Shown piece by piece: positions 41,836 through 49,618 of a DNA stretch of 64,000 nt. Numbering within the stretch: position 1 is the first letter of the stretch; every line of letters begins with the position of its first letter. The translations under genes and the position numbers were made by a program. The DNA comes from Limnocylindrus sp040397235 (lineage in GTDB: Bacteria; Chloroflexota; Limnocylindria; Limnocylindrales; Limnocylindraceae), in NCBI GenBank assembly GCA_040397235.1, contig JBBAWH010000006.1, forward strand, positions 11,329 to 75,328, written 5' to 3'. A model generated the notes under the pieces. That model saw nothing but the letters and a program-made list of their open reading frames with translations. It was not told the origin of the DNA and did no database searches.

Positions 41836-42522
41836 CTATGCGTTCCCCCGTCGCCGAAGCAGGCGCTCGGCGCCCAGATAGAGGAGCGCCACGACGTACC
41901 CGCCAATGATGACGCCGCCCATCAACATCAGGACCGATGCGTATCCATACTTGATGACGTTGAAGAACCCATACGGATAGACCGAGGCAATCGCGCCGTG
42001 CAGCAGCGTATAGGCCAGATACGCGATTGGGATGATGAAGACGGCGAACGTATCGCCGAGCGGGAATCGGCCGCGCGGTCCTGCAATGGCCCAGACGAGG
42101 ATCGTCAGCACGGGGGTGATGTAGTGCTGCAACAGATTGGTCACCGCGTACCAACTCTGCGGGTTTGCTGAGCCTGCGAGGAGCAGGTGGTAGAGGACTA
42201 TCGTCATCGTGATCATCAGTAGTCCAGTGTTCCGAAGGCGGTTGAAGATCCGACCCGTGCGTTCCGGGTTGAGGTAGAGCGCGGTCAGGGTGATTGCCAC
42301 CACAATGTTGGACCAGGTGGTGAAGTATCCGTGGGAGTCATACACGCGACCGATAGCTCCAGCGAGTCCTTCTGCGTGGCCGCCAAACAAGTTGCTGCCT
42401 GGGTCGTATGGGGTGCTCCGCGGCACTAGGCCGAAAATGTTCACTACCTGCACCATGCCGTAGCCGAGCCACGCGATGAACGCATTGATGCCGTAGAGGC
42501 GCTTGGCGGTTGCTGTGTTCAT
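41836..42522 (-). CDS. Pr6Pr-type membrane protein
   Basis: The 228-residue protein has about six membrane helices. FTTWSNIVVAITL, YHLLLAGSANPQSWYAVTNLLQHYITPVL and the HGAIASVYPYGFFNV segment match the Pr6Pr / FAR-17a-like family. Distant eukaryotic relatives hydrolyse fatty acid esters of hydroxy fatty acids; the bacterial role is unknown. ATG 42522 is chosen because GGGAGG lies a few bases upstream. Its 3' end lies close to tRNA-Lys. Confidence 0.75.
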   Translation of the reverse strand: MNTATAKRLYGINAFIAWLGYGMVQVVNIFGLVPRSTPYDPGSNLFGGHAEGLAGAIGRVYDSHGYFTTWSNIVVAITLTALYLNPERTGRIFNRLRNTGLLMITMTIVLYHLLLAGSANPQSWYAVTNLLQHYITPVLTILVWAIAGPRGRFPLGDTFAVFIIPIAYLAYTLLHGAIASVYPYGFFNVIKYGYASVLMLMGGVIIGGYVVALLYLGAERLLRRRGNA

Positions 42523-42561
42523 GTTTCCTCCCACTTCACACCCGGGCAGGTGTTTCGCGGA

Positions 42562-42567
42562 AGTATA
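42562..42567 (-). promoter_or_regulatory. -10 element of the Pr6Pr-type gene
   Basis: TATACT on the minus strand lies 39 nt before ATG 42522. Unlike many genes here this one has a short 5' leader with a Shine-Dalgarno. Confidence 0.4.
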
Positions 42568-42585
42568 CGGCGGTAGCGAGTCGAA

Positions 42586-44115
42586 CTAGCGGGCGGATGC
42601 GCCCTTGCGGCCGAGCTTGGCCCCGACCCACGCACGGAAGCGCTCACGCTGACCGTAGGCGACTGCGGCACCGAGCATGATCACGAAGTTGAGTGTCCAT
42701 GCGCCCGCTGCAGAGAGGAAGCCGATCTGCTGACCAACCTCACCCTGGAGGGCCAAGCCAGGAACGGTGAGGCCGAAGAGGCCGACGCGGAAGACGGGCG
42801 CCTTTGGCGATGTGCCGGCAGAGAGTGCCCCCGCGCTATATGCGCCAGAGGCATCCGCACCGCCGAGAAGGAGCACATGTGCACCGATCACAACGCCGCT
42901 CGCGCCGACTCGCGCGCCGTCGGCTGGGAGGTTGCTCAACTCAACAGCCGTCCAGGTGGTGATACCTGTTGCGGCGGCTGGCGCCGCCCAAAGCACGCTT
43001 GTTGTTGCCGCTCCACCAATCGTGCCACCTGCGACATAGAGGGTGCCGTTGGCACTCCACATCGCAGCACCGTCGCGTGGGGTTGGCAGGTTGCTCTCTA
43101 ATGCCCCCTCCTCCCAGCGGAAGATCGTGCCGATCTCGGCATCACCCTGCGCCTCAGCGTCGGGATTCACCACTGGGGCGCTGTGTGCCTCACCAACTGC
43201 AGGGGCAACGGCGATGTCGCCGCGAAGCGCTGCGGCGGCCGGTCCGCTCGCGTCATCACCGCCCCAGACGTAGATTGAATCGCCAACAACCGCCGCGGCG
43301 GCGAAGCTTCGCGGTTCCGGAAGCTCCATGAAGGTTGCCCACGGCTCGAGTTCGCCGCTGGCGCCGAGCTTCGCCTTCCATACGGTGGTGGTTGGTGAAC
43401 GGTCAGTCCCCTCGCCGCCGAGCACCACGATTCCGTCAGAGACGACGGTGACCGACGCGCCAGATCGTGCGGCCGGCAACTCAAGTGCGTCGAGTCGCTC
43501 CCATGCAGTGATCAAACCACTGGTTGCGTCAGGTGTTCCTACGTAGACCGATGCGGTTGCAGGTGCGGTGTCAGATGCGCCACCGATGATGTATGCCTTG
43601 CCGGCGAAGAAGGCCACGCCCGCATGGGCGCGCGCCTCAGGGAGCGGCGTGCCAGCAGCCCAAGCGCTCAGCCCCGCGGCATCAATGGTTGCAACGGAGA
43701 CGTTCGTCGTGGCGAGGCGTGTTGCCGCGCCGCTCGTGCCGCCGACGTAGTAGAGATGTGAGCCAGCCTGCAGTAGGGAGCCATCAACGCCATCACCTGG
43801 CAGGTCTCCCTCGGTCGCGCTCTTCCAGGGGATCAGTGCGCCAGCGGGTGCTGGGCATGGGAGTCCCTCATTCTCCGCAGGGCAGATGTTCACGAGGGAG
43901 GCGAGGTTGAGCCCAAGCTCAACGGTTGGCGAGACGGTCAGGTAGTAGGCGCGGTCTGGGATGTAGCCGAGCATCAAGATGATGACGAGGGTCCAGAGCA
44001 CTGAACGGACACCAGCCCAGCCCCAGCCATCAGCGTCGAGGAGGCCGAAGAGCACGCGGCGCGGCGCGACGGCTCCTGGGCCAATCGCGCGTGGATCGCC
44101 GCTGCCGCTCATCAC
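42586..44115 (-). CDS. Membrane-anchored kelch-type beta-propeller protein
   Basis: The 509-residue protein has an N-terminal helix (about 38-56). A large external domain has recurring kelch-like blades such as HLYYVGGTSG, KAYIIGGASD, GIVVLGGEG, SIYVWGGDD, TLYVAGGTIGG and HVLLLGGAD. C-terminal helices lie at about 440-490. GTG 44115 overlaps the stop of the cytochrome c/cupredoxin gene, making it the last gene of the bc/b6-type operon. Kelch proteins usually bind partners, so it may be an external subunit or scaffold of the complex. It is not a known bc subunit. Confidence 0.75.
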   Translation of the reverse strand: MMSGSGDPRAIGPGAVAPRRVLFGLLDADGWGWAGVRSVLWTLVIILMLGYIPDRAYYLTVSPTVELGLNLASLVNICPAENEGLPCPAPAGALIPWKSATEGDLPGDGVDGSLLQAGSHLYYVGGTSGAATRLATTNVSVATIDAAGLSAWAAGTPLPEARAHAGVAFFAGKAYIIGGASDTAPATASVYVGTPDATSGLITAWERLDALELPAARSGASVTVVSDGIVVLGGEGTDRSPTTTVWKAKLGASGELEPWATFMELPEPRSFAAAAVVGDSIYVWGGDDASGPAAAALRGDIAVAPAVGEAHSAPVVNPDAEAQGDAEIGTIFRWEEGALESNLPTPRDGAAMWSANGTLYVAGGTIGGAATTSVLWAAPAAATGITTWTAVELSNLPADGARVGASGVVIGAHVLLLGGADASGAYSAGALSAGTSPKAPVFRVGLFGLTVPGLALQGEVGQQIGFLSAAGAWTLNFVIMLGAAVAYGQRERFRAWVGAKLGRKGASAR

Positions 44116-45122
44116 TTCACCGTCAGCTTGCCGACCATGTTTGGGTGCACGGTGCAGATAAACGCATAGGTGCCGGCCGTGAGGGCTGGAACGTTATAGG
44201 TGCGCGTGCCAATGCCCGCGAAGATCTCACCCTTGAAGACTTCGGCTCCTGTTGCAGTACCAACGTGGATCGCGACGTTGTGTGGGACTCCAACATTGTT
44301 GTTGCTAAAGACGATGGTGAACAGAGCACCAGCCGCCACCTCAAAGGCACTCTGCTCGAAGGCAATCGGATTCACGGCGCTAATCTGGTAGGTCTCCCCC
44401 GTTCCGCCAGATGGCATCGGAGTGGCGCTTCCCGTTGGCGTCGGGGATACGGCGAAGGCATCTTTCCAGCAGGCAGGGACCGGAGTCGCGTCTGCAGCAG
44501 GCGCGTACGCGACGTCGCGCCAGCCGGTGACCTCCACCATTTCGCCCGTTGCGGGATCCCTCACCTCAACGGTGTCCGTATTGGTTGCACGCACCCAGGC
44601 GATCAGCTCTTCAATCTCGCGGTAGTTCATCGGACCACCATTGGTGTCGGACCACACGCCCATCAGTGAATTTGCATCTCCGCAGATGTAGCGCCCGCCA
44701 ACGGTGAGCACATTCAGCAGGTACTGCGGCGTGAGGTGGGCGAGCAACTTCCCCTGGTCGTTGAGCACTGGCCCGATGCCGCCCTGGCCCTGTGCGCCGT
44801 GGCAGCGGGCGCAGTTCGCCTCAAAGAGGTTGTAGCCGCGCTTCACCGTCTCCAGGTACTGCTCGCGCTTTGCTGCGTCGAGGCGCGACGAGCCGGTCAC
44901 GCCCGGGAGACCCTGGTCGTAGAAGGCGTAGACGATGATGAAGAGGGTGACGATGGCGATGCCGAGAAGTGCCGCCAATCGCGATGAGCCGCTCTGGTTG
45001 ACGATCTTTGCGGCGCGGTCTGCAGTGAGGCCGCGCGTTTGGATCTGGCTCGGGCTCGAGAGGCGCGGCACCGGCGTGCTCACCTTCTCGCTCGGCACTG
45101 GGAGCTGCTTCTCGTCGCTCAT
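44112..45122 (-). CDS. Cytochrome c fused to a cupredoxin
   Basis: The 336-residue protein has a membrane anchor (about 47-67), then a class I cytochrome c domain with heme motif CARCHG (Cys104, Cys107, His108) and a possible methionine ligand further on. A Pro/Thr/Ser linker follows, then a blue-copper domain with His281, Cys323, His326 and Met329. The copper domain closely resembles that of the fusion protein at 39116. It should accept electrons from the Rieske protein and pass them on via copper, doing the work of cytochrome c1 or f plus a mobile carrier. Confidence 0.87.
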   Translation of the reverse strand: MSDEKQLPVPSEKVSTPVPRLSSPSQIQTRGLTADRAAKIVNQSGSSRLAALLGIAIVTLFIIVYAFYDQGLPGVTGSSRLDAAKREQYLETVKRGYNLFEANCARCHGAQGQGGIGPVLNDQGKLLAHLTPQYLLNVLTVGGRYICGDANSLMGVWSDTNGGPMNYREIEELIAWVRATNTDTVEVRDPATGEMVEVTGWRDVAYAPAADATPVPACWKDAFAVSPTPTGSATPMPSGGTGETYQISAVNPIAFEQSAFEVAAGALFTIVFSNNNVGVPHNVAIHVGTATGAEVFKGEIFAGIGTRTYNVPALTAGTYAFICTVHPNMVGKLTVK

Positions 45123-45791
45123 CTAGATGCAACCTGTGGCGGCGCGTGGCGCCTCAATCCCTGGTGCGCCGATCGCGAGCGGTACCGTGCCGAGGCTGAT
45201 CTTGCCGGTGTCGAGGGTCAGAACGCCGTCGTTGTCGACCACCGCAGCGAAGCGGTCCATGCCGCGTGCGGCAGGGCCGAGCCCCTCCGCCTTGGTGCCG
45301 AGTCGGTCGTAGCGGCTGCCGTGACAGGCGCACTCGAGCCAATAGGTCTTGATGCAGGGGTTCGGCTTGCAGCCAAGGTGTGGGCAGCGCTGGTAGAGGG
45401 CGCGAACATTCAGTGCGGCACCATCGCCGGTTGCATCTTCGCCGGCCACGAACTCTTGGCGGTTCGGATCAACCAACATGATGAAGGCGCGCGCATCTTG
45501 CACATAGGCGGGGTAGCCCTCGGCAATGGGGAGTCCCGCGTTGGCGTCGATCAGTGACTTGAGTGTGCCGACGCGAATCTTGCCGCCGAACCCTCCTTCA
45601 AGGTTTGGCCAGAGGAAGCCGAGGGTTCCGGCGGTCACCTGGACCAGCCAGAGCCCGAAGCCTGCGCCGATCGAGGTTCGTAGCAGTCGTCGTCGTGAGA
45701 TCCCCTTGACCTCCTCGTGGCGCAGCGCCTTGATGGTCTGCGCGGTGAGGGCCTTCGGCGTGTCGCTCGGCTCAACGCTGTAATGGCTCAC
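45123..45791 (-). CDS. Rieske iron-sulfur subunit
   Basis: The 222-residue protein has an N-terminal twin-arginine-like SRRRLL and one membrane anchor (about 42-62). The Rieske domain uses ligands Cys136/His138 (CPHLGC) and Cys154/His157 (CACHGS). Cys141 and Cys156 form the expected disulfide. It transfers electrons from quinol at the b6/subunit IV Qo site to the cytochrome c domain encoded next. The spacing between the two ligand motifs is within the bacterial range. Confidence 0.93.
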   Translation of the reverse strand: MSHYSVEPSDTPKALTAQTIKALRHEEVKGISRRRLLRTSIGAGFGLWLVQVTAGTLGFLWPNLEGGFGGKIRVGTLKSLIDANAGLPIAEGYPAYVQDARAFIMLVDPNRQEFVAGEDATGDGAALNVRALYQRCPHLGCKPNPCIKTYWLECACHGSRYDRLGTKAEGLGPAARGMDRFAAVVDNDGVLTLDTGKISLGTVPLAIGAPGIEAPRAATGCI

Positions 45792-45804
45792 CGCACTCCT
45801 CCGA

Positions 45805-46392
45805 TCACAAGCTGAAGAAGAAGCCGGTCGACCACGGCAGGATGAAGGCGTAGCCAGGGCCGCGGAAGAAGATACCGATGAAGGTCACCGCAAGGCCAAC
45901 AGCCCAGAGCACGGAGAAGAGCGTCACCTCGAGCTTGCGCTCCGATGGCTTCGTACTGTGGATGTTGCGGCGATCAAGATACGGAATGAGCGCCGAGCCA
46001 ACCAGCACAGCAGCTGGCGTCAGCGCACCAGCAACGGTTGGGTGGAAATAGGCGAGCAGCTCCTGCAGGCCCAAGAAGTACCACGGCGCCTTCGCTACGG
46101 CGGGCGTGACGTTCGGGTTGGCGAGCTCTTCGAGCGGAGCATTGATGAAGAGGCCAAGCAGTAGCAGGAAGATGCTCATCGCCACCGCCGACAAGAACTC
46201 GATCGTCAGAAGGTGTGGCCAGGTCAGGACCGTGTCATCTGGCTCCTTCTGCACACGAACGACGGCGTCTTGCTTCACGAGTGCGAGGAGTCGGTACGGT
46301 CGTGCCGCCATCGGCACGCGCTGCTTGTCGATCTCCGTCTGGCGCGACGGATCTACCGGCAGGGAGCTCGCTGGGCGCTGCTCGTCACTCAT
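45805..46392 (-). CDS. Cytochrome b C-terminal subunit (subunit IV-like)
   Basis: The 195-residue protein has a soluble N-terminus of about 60 residues and three membrane helices. NPNVTPAVAKAPWYFLGLQELLAYFHP contains the PEWY-like quinol-oxidation segment in the form APWYFLGLQE. It corresponds to PetD or the C-terminal half of mitochondrial cytochrome b. Together with the preceding b6-type gene it forms a split cytochrome b. Confidence 0.9.
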   Translation of the reverse strand: MSDEQRPASSLPVDPSRQTEIDKQRVPMAARPYRLLALVKQDAVVRVQKEPDDTVLTWPHLLTIEFLSAVAMSIFLLLLGLFINAPLEELANPNVTPAVAKAPWYFLGLQELLAYFHPTVAGALTPAAVLVGSALIPYLDRRNIHSTKPSERKLEVTLFSVLWAVGLAVTFIGIFFRGPGYAFILPWSTGFFFSL

Positions 46393-46395
46393 AGA

Positions 46396-47124
46396 TCACA
46401 GCGGTCCGCTGATGCCGCCGTCCTTGCGGATCCGCCAGAAGTGGACCGCGAGAAAGACTGCCGCCAAGAGTGGGAAGACCATCACGTGCAGCACATAGAA
46501 GCGAAGCAGCGTGTTCTGCCCTACCTCGAGGCCGCCCAGCAGGAGCAGCTTCGATGGGGTGTTGAGGAGCGGCGCGTAGCCGGCCATGTTCGAGCCGATC
46601 GTGATCGCCCAGTAGGCGATCTGGTCCCACGGCAGCAGGTAGCCGGTGAAGCTGAGCATCAGGGTAAGGAAGAGCAGGATCACGCCAACGACCCAGTTGA
46701 ATTCGCGTGGTGGCTTGTAAGCGCCGTGATAGAAGACGCGCATCATGTGCAGGAAGACGAAGAAGACCATGAGGTGCGCGCCCCAGCGGTGGATGTTGCG
46801 CGTGATCTGTCCGAATGGAATCAGCGTTTGAATCTTGAGAATGTCAGAGTAGGCCTGCGTCGCCGACGGCGCGTAGAAGAACATCAGGTAGACGCCCGTC
46901 ACGGTAAGGACCAGGAAGAGGAAGAAGCTCAAGCCGCCGAGGCAGAAGGTGTAGGCGAACTTCACCGCATGCTGGCGCACGCGCACCGGATGGAGGTGCA
47001 GGAAGACGTTGTTCATCACCGCATAGGCGCGACTTCGCTCGTCGTTGGGGTAGGCGTTGCGGAAGACGGAGCGCCAGGCTGCAGACCTGCGAACCGCCTG
47101 ATCGACCCTCGCCAGTAGGCTCAC
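46396..47124 (-). CDS. Cytochrome b6-type subunit
   Basis: The 242-residue protein has four membrane helices and paired heme histidines in NIHRWGAHLMVFFVFLHMMR and in RFYVLHVMVFPLLAAVFLAVHFWR. It corresponds to PetB or the N-terminal half of cytochrome b. GTG 47124 is chosen because it overlaps the flavoprotein stop (GTGA) and begins the homology; the longer open frame is antisense-like noise over the previous gene. It oxidises menaquinol or plastoquinol-type quinones with the Rieske protein. Confidence 0.92.
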   Translation of the reverse strand: MSLLARVDQAVRRSAAWRSVFRNAYPNDERSRAYAVMNNVFLHLHPVRVRQHAVKFAYTFCLGGLSFFLFLVLTVTGVYLMFFYAPSATQAYSDILKIQTLIPFGQITRNIHRWGAHLMVFFVFLHMMRVFYHGAYKPPREFNWVVGVILLFLTLMLSFTGYLLPWDQIAYWAITIGSNMAGYAPLLNTPSKLLLLGGLEVGQNTLLRFYVLHVMVFPLLAAVFLAVHFWRIRKDGGISGPL

Positions 47125-48983
47125 TGTGCCCCTCCCGCTACGCCAGCGACTCCGGCCAACTGACCATCCCGGTAGGACTCCTTGTAGAGGCGTCCGTCCG
47201 AGCTGATCTCTTGTAGTTCGAACCTCTCCATCGTAATCGCGTCGAAGGGACAGCGCTTTACGCAGAGGGCGCAGCGGATGCAGCGCTCCTCGTCTAGGAG
47301 CATTGCCGCACCGTTCTCCCAGCCGTACGCCTCGGAGAGTTCGGGAAGGGCGCCCTCCGACTTGAGCTGGTTGATGTCGACCATGTGGATGACCCCCTCG
47401 GGGCATACGTCGGCGCAGGCGCCGCAGAGGACGCAGCGCATCGGGTCGAACCAGATGTTGTAGTTGCACATGAGGCAACGGGTGCTCTCGGCGACTGCCT
47501 GCTGCGCGCCGTAGCCGAGCTCAACCTGGGTGGCAAAGTTCTCTGTCGGGTCCCCTGACGGAAGGCGCGCGGCCAGCGGCAGCACCGGGATGTGCTGGCG
47601 TGGGATGCGGTCGTAGAACTCGGGCATCTCATGGCGCCACGAGCTGGTGATCTTCACGTTGGTGTCGACGGTGATCTCGGCCTGTCCGTCGAGGTAGCGG
47701 TCGATGGCGTATGCGCACTTCTTGGCGTGGCCCGCCGCCTCGATCATGGTGGCAGGGCCGGTGACGAAGTCGCCGCAGGCCCAGACCCCCTTGATGTTGG
47801 TGGCGTAGGTGGCCGGGTCAACCTTTACGCGACCGCGCGCGACTTCGAAGGTGCTCTCAACCGGGAGGAAGCCTAGCTCGGAGGCTTGCGACACGGCGGG
47901 GATCACGGTGTCAGCTGGCAGGATGAACTCGGAGCCTTCAATTGGAACTGGGCTGCGGCGACCAGATGCGTCTGGCTCGCCGAGACGATTCTTGATCATG
48001 CGCACACCGGTGATGTTGCCGTTCTCCCCGATCACTTCGAGTGGCGAGACGAGGAAGTCCATGCGCACACCCTCGCGTTCCGTCTCGCCGAGCTCCTCCT
48101 CGTCAACGACGAGCTCGGAACGGGTGCGACGATAGGCGATGGTGACGCGCTCTGCACCGTGGCGGAGCGAGGTGCGTGAGCAATCCATGGCGGTATAGCC
48201 GCCACCGATGACGACCACATCTTTGCCGACGCTGAGCGGCTTGCCGAGGTTGGCATCTTTCATGAAGTCCACGCCGTAGACGAGTCCGTTCAGATCGGCG
48301 CCCGGAACATCGAGGGCAACGGCGTTCATGGCGCCGGCGCAGATCGCGATCGCGTTGTACTGCTGCTGCAACTGCTCGAAGGTGATGTCGCGACCGACCT
48401 CGGTGTTGTAGACAAACTTCACGCCGAGTCGCTCAATGAGGCGCACGTCGGTCTCGATCGCCTCGCGCGGAAGTCGGAAGGCAGGAACGCCGATGAGCAT
48501 CGTGCCACCGCCGTACGGCAGGCTGTCGTAGACGGTGACCTGGTAGCCCTTCACGGCAAGCTCGCGCGCAACGGAGAGGCCGGCAGGGCCAGCACCAATC
48601 ACGGCGACGCTCTCGGCGCGTGGCGTGATCTCTGGCGCAACGTCGGGGATGCCCGACGCGGCGTGCCACTCAACAAGGAAGCGCTTCATCGCGCGAATCG
48701 CGAGCGGTCGATCGATGTCGCCGCGGCGACAGGCGCGCTCGCACGGCGCGGAGCAGACGTACGAACACATGGCGGCAATCGGGTTCGGCTCGCGGGAGAG
48801 GAGGTAGCCCTCTTCGAACCGACCCTCGGCGGCCAGGTTGAGGTAGCCGCGGCAGTTGGTGCCGACAGGGCAGGCCTCTTGGCACTCGATGTTGCACTGA
48901 AGCCAGGAGGCGTCTACTGGCTGGACGAGGAAGTCCTGCGTTTCAAGCGTCACAGTGAGCCTTTCGGTGTTGCCGCGAGTCAT
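47121..48983 (-). CDS. GltD-like NAD(P)H flavoprotein with C-terminal ferredoxin domains
   Basis: The 620-residue protein begins with GltD-type Fe-S cysteines (CNIECQEACPVGTNC, then CSYVCSAPCERAC). The FAD site VAVIGAGPAGLSVA lies near residue 126, the NAD(P) site VVVIGGGYTAMDCSR near 255, and GVWACGDFVTGPATMIEAAGHAKKCA near 405. The C-terminus adds two [4Fe-4S] motifs, CVLCGACADVCP and CIRCALCVKRCP, plus CLMCNYN. It is the first gene of the b6-type operon and overlaps the cytochrome b6 gene. It likely links NAD(P)H and ferredoxin pools to the complex; the direction is unknown. Confidence 0.85.
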   Translation of the reverse strand: MTRGNTERLTVTLETQDFLVQPVDASWLQCNIECQEACPVGTNCRGYLNLAAEGRFEEGYLLSREPNPIAAMCSYVCSAPCERACRRGDIDRPLAIRAMKRFLVEWHAASGIPDVAPEITPRAESVAVIGAGPAGLSVARELAVKGYQVTVYDSLPYGGGTMLIGVPAFRLPREAIETDVRLIERLGVKFVYNTEVGRDITFEQLQQQYNAIAICAGAMNAVALDVPGADLNGLVYGVDFMKDANLGKPLSVGKDVVVIGGGYTAMDCSRTSLRHGAERVTIAYRRTRSELVVDEEELGETEREGVRMDFLVSPLEVIGENGNITGVRMIKNRLGEPDASGRRSPVPIEGSEFILPADTVIPAVSQASELGFLPVESTFEVARGRVKVDPATYATNIKGVWACGDFVTGPATMIEAAGHAKKCAYAIDRYLDGQAEITVDTNVKITSSWRHEMPEFYDRIPRQHIPVLPLAARLPSGDPTENFATQVELGYGAQQAVAESTRCLMCNYNIWFDPMRCVLCGACADVCPEGVIHMVDINQLKSEGALPELSEAYGWENGAAMLLDEERCIRCALCVKRCPFDAITMERFELQEISSDGRLYKESYRDGQLAGVAGVAGGAQ

Positions 48984-49096
48984 TGCTTGCAGGCCTAAGG
49001 GTAGCAGGGGCTCCCCAAAAGCGTGCTCAACGCGATAGTTGCAATCTGGCCACTTTTCCTTGTACTGAACGTGAATTTCTGCCAGAATCGCCGCCT

Positions 49097-49132
49097 AAGG
49101 CGGTGCCGGCGTCCCCCCAAAGGCACCGCCTT
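49097..49132. terminator. Hairpin downstream of the peroxiredoxin gene
   Basis: An 11-bp perfect stem (AAGGCGGTGCC with GGCACCGCCTT) follows the peroxiredoxin TAA directly. The T-run is on the plus side, while on the minus strand the tail is not T-rich, so termination there may be weak or need Rho. The rest of 48984-49132 should hold the promoter of the b6-type operon; TACCCT near 49001 is a weak -10 candidate. Confidence 0.5.
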
Positions 49133-49618
49133 TTATCCCCTCTGGCTGGTGATCTCCGCAAGCACCTCTGCCGCATGCCCGGTCGGGGTCACGCTCTCCC
49201 AGACCTTCGCCACCCGCCCCTCGGGGTTGATGAGGAAGGTGACCCGATGGGTGCTCATGAAGCTCTTCCCCATCATCTGCTTCTCGCCCCAGACCCCGTA
49301 GGTCTCGGCGACCTGATGGTCGAGGTCGGAGAGGATCGGGAAGTTCAGCGAGAACTTGTCGCGGAAGGCCGCCTTGCTCGACTGGTCGTCAGGGCTCACA
49401 CCCCAGACGAGTGCGCCCGCCGCCTGCAGGGCTGTCTCCGAATCGCGGAACTCGCAAGCCTCAATGGTGCAGCCAGGGGTGTCATCCTTCGGATAGAAGT
49501 AGATGACCAGCCACTTACTACGCGCAGCAAGGGTGCTGTGCTCTCCGCCCGTCGCATCGCGCAACGTGAAGGCTGGGGCTTCGCTACCGGCGGGTGGGAA
49601 CGCCTTAAATGGACTCAT
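49133..49618 (-). CDS. bcp: Peroxiredoxin, Bcp/PrxQ type
   Basis: The 161-residue thiol peroxidase has the peroxidatic cysteine in YPKDDTPGCTIEACEFRD, with the second PrxQ cysteine five residues later. It reduces peroxides with thioredoxin. It overlaps the ECF gene by ATGA. A TATACT ending 6 nt before its ATG suggests an additional internal leaderless promoter. Confidence 0.94.
   Translation of the reverse strand: MSPFKAFPPAGSEAPAFTLRDATGGEHSTLAARSKWLVIYFYPKDDTPGCTIEACEFRDSETALQAAGALVWGVSPDDQSSKAAFRDKFSLNFPILSDLDHQVAETYGVWGEKQMMGKSFMSTHRVTFLINPEGRVAKVWESVTPTGHAAEVLAEITSQRG

Noticed and set aside
47125..47478. N-terminal extension of the cytochrome b6 frame
   Set aside because: This part overlaps the ferredoxin domain of the upstream gene in another frame and is Arg-rich noise. 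GTG 47124 gives the family N-terminus.
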